From Ottowia sp. (GTDB lineage: Bacteria; Pseudomonadota; Gammaproteobacteria; Burkholderiales; Burkholderiaceae_C), in NCBI GenBank assembly GCA_023228705.1, contig JALOAS010000035.1, forward strand, positions 1 to 28,132: a stretch of 28,132 nucleotides of DNA, in the 5' to 3' direction. Below the pieces are notes generated by a model that searched no databases, had not been told where the DNA came from, and saw nothing but the letters and a program-made list of their open reading frames with translations. Both the position numbers and the translations under genes were made by a program. This document shows positions 23,516 through 28,132 of this stretch, piece after piece (position 1 is the stretch's first letter; the number at the start of each line of letters is the position of its first letter).

Positions 23516-23704
23516 ATGACGGGCAAGCTTCTGGTTGCGGCGCTGGGGCTGGCGCTCGTGCTCGAGGGCCTGATGCCGCTGCTGCTGCCCGATGCCTGGC
23601 GCCGCGCCTTCACGCAACTGCTGCAGCTGCGTGACGGGCAGATCCGCTTCTTTGGCCTGGTCAGCATCGCGCTGGGGCTGTTCATCATCCTGCTGGCGCG
23701 CTGA
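23516..23704 (+). CDS. DUF2065 (YjeT-like) small membrane protein
   Basis: A 62-residue protein with two hydrophobic segments (about residues 4-24 and 44-61) and a charged loop RDGQIRFFG between them. Size, the EGLMPLLLPDAWRR segment and the position right after hflC match the DUF2065/YjeT family, whose E. coli member also lies between hflC and purA. Its function is not known; the conserved location suggests a link to the HflKC-FtsH system, which is inference. The ATG at 23516 has only a weak Shine-Dalgarno. Its stop codon lies inside the -35 box proposed for hisZ. Confidence 0.88.
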   Translation: MTGKLLVAALGLALVLEGLMPLLLPDAWRRAFTQLLQLRDGQIRFFGLVSIALGLFIILLAR

Positions 23705-23728
23705 CAGCGCAGGCGCCACCGATACAAT
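23701..23728 (+). promoter_or_regulatory. Candidate sigma-70 promoter for hisZ
   Basis: CTGACA (23701-23706, five of six matches to TTGACA), a 16-nt spacer and TACAAT (23723-23728, five of six matches to TATAAT), giving an expected transcript start near 23735 and a leader of about 25 nt before the GTG at 23761. The -35 overlaps the stop codon of the preceding gene. This is the best-formed promoter seen in the window. Confidence 0.6.
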
Positions 23729-23760
23729 GGCCGCTTCAATGGCTACGCAAGAATCCTGCC

Positions 23761-24930
23761 GTGTCTGCCTGGCTGCTGCCCGATTCCATTGCTGACGTGC
23801 TGCCCAACGGGGCAGCGAGCATAGAGCACCTGCGTCGCGGGCTGCTCGACACCGCGCGCAGCTACGGCTACGAGCTGGTGATTCCACCGGTGGTGGAATA
23901 CCTGGAGTCGCTGCTCACCGGCACCGGCGAGGCGCTGGGACTGCAAACCTTCAAGCTGGTGGACCAGCTCTCGGGCCGCATGCTGGGCGTGCGCGCTGAC
24001 AGCACGCCGCAGGTGGCGCGCATGGACGCGCACCTGCTCTCGCGCAACGGCATTGCCCGCCTGTGCTACTGCGGCCCGGTGCTGCACACGCGTCCCGAGC
24101 GGGCGCTGGCCACGCGCGAGCCCCTGCAACTGGGCGCGGAGATCTACGGCAGCAGCCGCATCGAGGCCGACCTGGAAATCCTGCACCTGGCGCTGGACTG
24201 CCTGCACGTGGCGGCGGTCTCGGACCTGCACCTGGACCTGGCCGACGTGCGCATCGTGCAGGCGCTGCTGGCAGCGGCCGCAGCCGATGCGCCCACGCAG
24301 GACGCAGTGCACCGTGCGCTCGACGCCAAGGACGCCAGCGCGCTGGCCGCGGCAAGCCAGGCCCTGCCGGCAGCTTCGCAGCAGCAGCTGCAGGCGCTGG
24401 TGGGCCTGTACGGCGACACCACGGTGCTGGATGAAGCGGGGCGGCTGCTTGGTGGCGTGCCCGGTGTGAGCGCCGCGCTTGCCGACCTGCGGTGGCTGGT
24501 TGAACGGCTGCACGACATGGCGGACGTGACCATGGGCCTGGACCTGTCCGACGCCAGCGGCTGGGGCTATTACACGGGCCCGCGTTTTTCTGTTTACTCG
24601 CGTGACGCGCGCGACGCCGTGCTCCGCGGCGGGCGCTACGATGGCGTGGGCGCCGCCTTTGATCCCCGACAGGGCGCGCGGCCGGCCGCGGGCTTCAGCC
24701 TGGATCTCAAGCAGCTTGCCGAGGTGGCCGCGCCGGCGCCAGCCGCAACCGCGGTGCGTGCCGCGTGGCACGCCTCGCCGGACTGGGCCCGCGCGGTGGC
24801 CGAGCTGCGCGCCCGCGGCGAGATCGTGGTCTGCGTCCTGCCGGGGCACGAGTCCGAGCGCGGCCAGCTCACGTGCACGCGCGAGCTGGTCCGCGATGAG
24901 GCGGGCCGCTGGCAGGTGGTTGCCTGTTGA
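23761..24930 (+). CDS. hisZ: ATP phosphoribosyltransferase regulatory subunit HisZ
   Basis: HisRS-like protein without tRNA charging activity that joins the short form of HisG to make active, histidine-inhibited ATP phosphoribosyltransferase, the first step of histidine synthesis. The 389-residue protein aligns with the HisS core (LLPDSIADVLPNGA, DSTPQVARMDAHLL, GGRYDGVGAAFDP) but has HTRPERALATREPLQLGAE in place of the catalytic motif 2. It has GWGYYTGPRFSVYSR where HisS has RGLDYYN, and lacks the anticodon-binding domain. hisG is not in the window. The start is the GTG at 23761; no strong Shine-Dalgarno is visible. The hisZ-purA pairing is common in Burkholderiales. Confidence 0.94.
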   Translation: MSAWLLPDSIADVLPNGAASIEHLRRGLLDTARSYGYELVIPPVVEYLESLLTGTGEALGLQTFKLVDQLSGRMLGVRADSTPQVARMDAHLLSRNGIARLCYCGPVLHTRPERALATREPLQLGAEIYGSSRIEADLEILHLALDCLHVAAVSDLHLDLADVRIVQALLAAAAADAPTQDAVHRALDAKDASALAAASQALPAASQQQLQALVGLYGDTTVLDEAGRLLGGVPGVSAALADLRWLVERLHDMADVTMGLDLSDASGWGYYTGPRFSVYSRDARDAVLRGGRYDGVGAAFDPRQGARPAAGFSLDLKQLAEVAAPAPAATAVRAAWHASPDWARAVAELRARGEIVVCVLPGHESERGQLTCTRELVRDEAGRWQVVAC

Positions 24931-24967
24931 TGCGAACCTCCCCGGGCGGCGGTCCGCGCTCCGCGGC

Positions 24968-24990
24968 CGCGCGGGCGGACAACCCGCGCG
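24968..24990. repeat. GC-only hairpin in the purA leader
   Basis: CGCGCGGG (24968-24975) pairs exactly with CCCGCGCG (24983-24990) around the 7-nt loop CGGACAA, midway in the 116-bp hisZ-purA gap. No T-run follows. It could be a weak terminator for hisZ or a leader element of purA. Confidence 0.4.
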
Positions 24991-25046
24991 TGGCTGCTGC
25001 GGCCCGGGCCCAGCCGCAAACTTGAAGAATCTGCAAAGGAACAGGC

Positions 25047-26372
25047 GTGACAACTGCAAGGAACGTCGTTGTTGTCGGGACCCAGTGGGGTGACGAGGGC
25101 AAGGGCAAGCTGGTCGACTGGCTGACCGAGTCCGCCGGCGGCGTGATCCGCTTCCAGGGCGGGCACAACGCCGGCCACACCATCGTCATTGGTGGCGAGA
25201 CCACCGCGCTGCACCTGATCCCCAGCGGCATCCTGCGTCCGGGCGTGACCTGCTACATCGGCAACGGCGTGGTGCTGTCGCTGACCAAGCTGATCGAGGA
25301 AATCAGGCAGCTTGAGGCCGCCGGCGTTTCCGTGCGCGAGCGCCTGCGCGTGAGCGAGATCTGTCCGCTCATCCTGCCGCTGCACGCAGCGTTGGACGTC
25401 GCGCGCGAAGCGCACCTGGAAAAGAGCAGCGGCACGCGCATAGGCACCACCGGGCGGGGCATAGGCCCCGCGTACGAGGACAAGGTCGCGCGCCGGGCGC
25501 TGCGCGCGCAGGACCTGCGCAACCCCACGCGGTTTGCAGCCCGGCTCAGGGACCTGCTGGCGCTGTACAACCACGTGCTCACCAACATGCTGGGCGCCGG
25601 GCCGCTGGCGTTCCAGCCCATCTTTGACGAGGCCATGCGCCAGGCCGAAACCGTGCTGCCGCTGCTCGCCGACGTGTCGGCCGAACTGCACCAGGCGCAG
25701 CAGGCGGGCGCCAACCTGCTCTTTGAAGGCGCGCAGGGGACCATGCTGGACATAGACCACGGCACGTACCCGTACGTGACGTCAAGCAACTGCGTTGCCG
25801 GCAACGCGGCTGCGGGCAGCGGCGTGGGCCCCGGCATGCTGCACTACGTCCTCGGAATCACCAAGGCGTACTGCACGCGCGTGGGCAGCGGGCCGTTTCC
25901 GACCGAGCTGGACTGGCAGACCCCGGGCACGCCCGGCCACCACATGTCGCACGTGGGCGCGGAGAAGGGCGTCACCACCGGGCGCGACCGGCGCTGCGGC
26001 TGGTTCGACGCGGCACTGCTCAAGCGCAGCGCCCAGGTCAACGGGCTGCACGGGCTGTGCATCACCAAGCTGGACGTGCTCGACGGCCTGGAAGAGCTCA
26101 AGATCTGCGTCGCCTACGAACTGGAGGGGCGCCGCGTGGACCTGCTTCCGCTGGGCGCCGAGGAAATCGCGCGCTGCACGCCCATCTACGAGGTCATGCC
26201 GGGCTGGCACGAGACCACGTTCGGGGTCACCGATTACGCGCGGCTGCCGCGCAACGCGGTCAGCTACCTGCAGCGCATGGAAGCGCTGTGCGGCGTGCCC
26301 ATCGCGCTGGTCTCCACCGGCCCGGACCGGGACCAGACCATCGTCCTGCGCGACCCCTTTGCGGCCGCCTGA
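25047..26372 (+). CDS. purA: Adenylosuccinate synthetase
   Basis: First committed step of AMP synthesis: joins IMP and aspartate with GTP hydrolysis. The 441-residue protein shows GTQWGDEGKGK (residues 11-21, catalytic Asp16), NAGHT with the catalytic His44, GTTGRGIGPAYEDK, and the long EGAQGTMLDIDHGTYPYVTSS block (given in part). The GTP-contact TKLDVLDGL and STGPDR near the C-terminus complete it. The start is a GTG at 25047, strongly supported by AAAGGA 6 nt upstream and the family-like N-terminus. A phosphoribosyltransferase gene follows after 22 nt, so the two purine genes probably share a transcript. Confidence 0.97.
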   Translation: MTTARNVVVVGTQWGDEGKGKLVDWLTESAGGVIRFQGGHNAGHTIVIGGETTALHLIPSGILRPGVTCYIGNGVVLSLTKLIEEIRQLEAAGVSVRERLRVSEICPLILPLHAALDVAREAHLEKSSGTRIGTTGRGIGPAYEDKVARRALRAQDLRNPTRFAARLRDLLALYNHVLTNMLGAGPLAFQPIFDEAMRQAETVLPLLADVSAELHQAQQAGANLLFEGAQGTMLDIDHGTYPYVTSSNCVAGNAAAGSGVGPGMLHYVLGITKAYCTRVGSGPFPTELDWQTPGTPGHHMSHVGAEKGVTTGRDRRCGWFDAALLKRSAQVNGLHGLCITKLDVLDGLEELKICVAYELEGRRVDLLPLGAEEIARCTPIYEVMPGWHETTFGVTDYARLPRNAVSYLQRMEALCGVPIALVSTGPDRDQTIVLRDPFAAA

Positions 26373-26394
26373 TCCACTCCGGAAGCCCCAGATC

Positions 26395-26919
26395 ATGTTG
26401 ACCCAAGACGGCAAGCACCTGTATGTCAGCTACGACGCCTACCACCGGCTGATCGAGCGGCTGGCCGTGCAGATCTATCGCTCGGGATGGCAGTTCGACA
26501 CCATCCTGTGCCTGGCCCGCGGCGGCATGCGCCCGGGCGACATCTTGAGCCGCATCTTCGACCTGCCGCTGGCCATCATGTCAACGAGCAGCTACCGCGC
26601 CGAGGGCGGCAAGGTGCAGGGACACCTGGACGTGGCGCACTACATCACCACGCCGCAGGGCGAGATCGCGGGCAAGGTGCTGCTGGTCGACGACCTGGCC
26701 GACACCGGCGTGACGCTGCAGGTGGTCATAGACCGGCTCCGAAACAACTACGACAAGATCACCGAGCTGCGCAGCGCCGTGCTGTGGACCAAGGAGTCCT
26801 CGCGTTTCAAGGCGGATTATTCGGTGCAGTACCTGCCGACCAATCCCTGGATACACCAGCCGTTTGAGAACTACGACGACTGCCCGCCGGAGAAGCTGCT
26901 CGCCGAATGGCAGATCTGA
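26395..26919 (+). CDS. Purine-type phosphoribosyltransferase
   Basis: Type I phosphoribosyltransferase, 174 residues, probably salvaging hypoxanthine, guanine or xanthine. The PRPP-binding signature VLLVDDLADTGVTL is at residues 95-108 with the acidic pair Asp99-Asp100. ARGG at 41-44 forms the early pyrophosphate loop, and the C-terminal NPWIHQPFENY supplies the base-side hood. Substrate cannot be read from sequence alone; it resembles the proteins annotated simply as phosphoribosyltransferase next to purA in Burkholderiales. The ATG at 26395 gives a family-like N-terminus; GGAAG lies somewhat far upstream. Confidence 0.88.
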   Translation: MLTQDGKHLYVSYDAYHRLIERLAVQIYRSGWQFDTILCLARGGMRPGDILSRIFDLPLAIMSTSSYRAEGGKVQGHLDVAHYITTPQGEIAGKVLLVDDLADTGVTLQVVIDRLRNNYDKITELRSAVLWTKESSRFKADYSVQYLPTNPWIHQPFENYDDCPPEKLLAEWQI

Positions 26920-26971
26920 GCGCGGCGGCGAGCGGCAGGCGGAAAACGGCCGGGCGCAATACCATGGGGCC

Positions 26972-28132
26972 ATGACACACGCAAGCACCCATCTCATCCA
27001 CCATCCGTACCGGCCCCCGGCCGGGTTCGACGCCCCGCAGCCGGCGGTGCACAAGGCATCGACGGTGTTCTTTCCCAGCATGGCCGCGGTGCGCCAGCGC
27101 AACTGGAAGGACAAGAGTGGCTACACCTATGGGCTGCACGGCACGCCGACCACGTTCCTGCTCGAGGAGCGCATCGCGGCGCTGGAGCACGGCACGCAGT
27201 GCGTGCTCGCGCCCAGCGGGCTGGCAGCCATTGCGCTGACCAGCCTGGCACTGCTGCGTCAGGGTGACGAGCTGCTGCTCCCGGACAACGCGTACGGCCC
27301 GAACAAGACGCTGGCCGGCGGCGAGCTGGCAAACTGGGGAATCACGCACCAGCTCTACGACGCGCTGGACGTGGCCGATCTGGCCGCGCGCATTACCGAC
27401 CGGACAAGGCTGGTCTGGCTGGAAGCGGCCGGATCCGTGACGCTGGAGTTCCCCGACCTCATCGCGCAGGCGCGCCTGTGCCGCGAGCGCGGCGTGCTGA
27501 GCGCGCTGGACAGCACCTGGGCCGCGGGGCTGGCGTACAACGCCTTTGACCTGGACGGCAGCGGCGTGGGCGTGGACGTCGCGGTGCAGGCGCTGACCAA
27601 GTACCCCAGCGGCGGCGGTGACGTGCTCATGGGCAGCGTCGTCACGCGCGATGCCGAGCTGCACCAGCAGCTCAAGCTGGCGCACATGCGGCTGGGCCTG
27701 GGCATCTCCGGCAACGACGCCGAGGCCGTGCTGCGCGCGCTGCCCAGCCTGGCACTGCGCTACCGCCAGCAGGACCAGGCGGCGCGCCAGCTGGCCGCCT
27801 GGTGCGCGCGGCAGCCGCAGTTCGCGCAGGTCCTGCACCCCGCGCTGGACGCAGCGCCCGGCCATGCGCACTGGCAACAGGTCTGCGGCCACGCCGAGCA
27901 GCGCGGCAGCGGCGCCGCGGCCGGGCTCTTCAGCGTGGTCGTGGACCCGCGCTACAGCAGCGCGCAGGTCGATGCCTTTTGCGATGCCCTGCAGCTGTTC
28001 CGGCTCGGCTACAGCTGGGGCGGCCCCATCAGCCTGGCCATGGCGTACGACCTGGCCAGCATGCGCAACCCCTGGCCGGCGCACCTGGCGCGCGGCACCG
28101 TGGTGCGGCTGGCCACCGGGCTGGAAGACGTG
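26972..28132 (+). CDS. metC: Cystathionine beta-lyase-like PLP enzyme, 5' part
   Basis: Cys/Met-metabolism PLP enzyme, most like MetC, which cleaves cystathionine to homocysteine, pyruvate and ammonia. The frame from ATG 26972 stays open to the last base (387 codons), so only the C-terminal end is missing. Visible are YGLHGTPTTFLLEE (residues 53-66), the cofactor-contact segment PDNAYGPN (104-111), EAAGSVTLEFPDL, Asp180 in ALDSTWAAG for the pyridine nitrogen, and the PLP-binding Lys210 in ALTKYPSGGGDVLMGS. The family motif usually written YGR reads YGL here, as I recall for this MetC subgroup. GGGG a few nt upstream may be the ribosome site. It follows the phosphoribosyltransferase by 52 bp. 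Confidence 0.88.
   Translation, partial: MTHASTHLIHHPYRPPAGFDAPQPAVHKASTVFFPSMAAVRQRNWKDKSGYTYGLHGTPTTFLLEERIAALEHGTQCVLAPSGLAAIALTSLALLRQGDELLLPDNAYGPNKTLAGGELANWGITHQLYDALDVADLAARITDRTRLVWLEAAGSVTLEFPDLIAQARLCRERGVLSALDSTWAAGLAYNAFDLDGSGVGVDVAVQALTKYPSGGGDVLMGSVVTRDAELHQQLKLAHMRLGLGISGNDAEAVLRALPSLALRYRQQDQAARQLAAWCARQPQFAQVLHPALDAAPGHAHWQQVCGHAEQRGSGAAAGLFSVVVDPRYSSAQVDAFCDALQLFRLGYSWGGPISLAMAYDLASMRNPWPAHLARGTVVRLATGLEDV

Noticed and set aside
26807..28084. Open frame on the - strand opposite the phosphoribosyltransferase end and the metC-like gene
   Set aside because: The + strand frame has PLP-enzyme motifs with Lys210 and runs to the window edge; the - strand frame has none.
1..28132. 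Mobile elements, CRISPR arrays, tRNA or rRNA genes
   Set aside because: No transposase or integrase motifs, no regularly spaced repeats and no cloverleaf or rRNA-like sequence were seen on either strand.

Overview
This is a GC-rich bacterial chromosome segment made almost entirely of conserved housekeeping genes. The gene content and order (lpdA-zapE; ndk-rlmN-pilW-rodZ-ispG-hisS-yfgM-bamB-der-hfq-hflX-hflK-hflC-DUF2065-hisZ-purA-phosphoribosyltransferase) are those of Betaproteobacteria, most likely Burkholderiales. That is inferred from gene family and order; I cannot place the family or genus. I see no insertion sequences, phage genes, CRISPR arrays, tRNAs or rRNAs.

Layout. Positions 1-2707 (+): the 3' part of lpdA, then zapE, then a small unrecognised exported protein. 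Positions 2704-3498 (-): a PP2C-type Ser/Thr phosphatase, converging on the exported protein so tightly that both stop codons share one CTAG. Positions 3499-3966 hold no gene: they contain an AT-rich array of three 13-bp repeats in front of the phosphatase, then a hairpin-rich stretch before a DinG/YoaA-type helicase (3967-6006, +). The helicase converges on bamD (6079-6882, -) across a long inverted repeat. bamD is divergent from rluD (7033-8022, +), and everything from rluD to the end of the window is on the + strand.

The + strand run reads rluD, scpB, rluB, ndk, rlmN, pilW, rodZ, ispG, hisS, yfgM, bamB, der, hfq, hflX, hflK, hflC, a DUF2065 protein, hisZ, purA, a phosphoribosyltransferase and a 3'-truncated cystathionine beta-lyase-like gene. 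Many junctions overlap (ATGA, GTGA, TGATG or 8-nt overlaps), implying translational coupling in blocks scpB-rluB, rlmN-pilW-rodZ-ispG, yfgM-bamB and hflX-hflK.

Functional themes: ribosome and tRNA maturation and translation (RluD, RluB, RlmN, HisS, Der, HflX); envelope assembly and shape (BamD, BamB, YfgM, RodZ, PilW, ZapE); chromosome maintenance (ScpB, DinG-type helicase); nucleotide, isoprenoid and amino-acid metabolism (Ndk, PurA, phosphoribosyltransferase, IspG, HisZ, MetC-like); membrane quality control (HflK/HflC); and RNA-based regulation (Hfq).

I found no convincing new multi-gene system. The most unusual material is non-coding: the triple repeat before the phosphatase (3521-3566), the hairpin cluster before the helicase (about 3600-3966), the helicase-bamD inverted repeat, and palindromes around ispG-hisS, hfq and hflX. 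The small exported protein at 2345-2707, with a conserved-looking Cys pair, is the main gene of unknown function.
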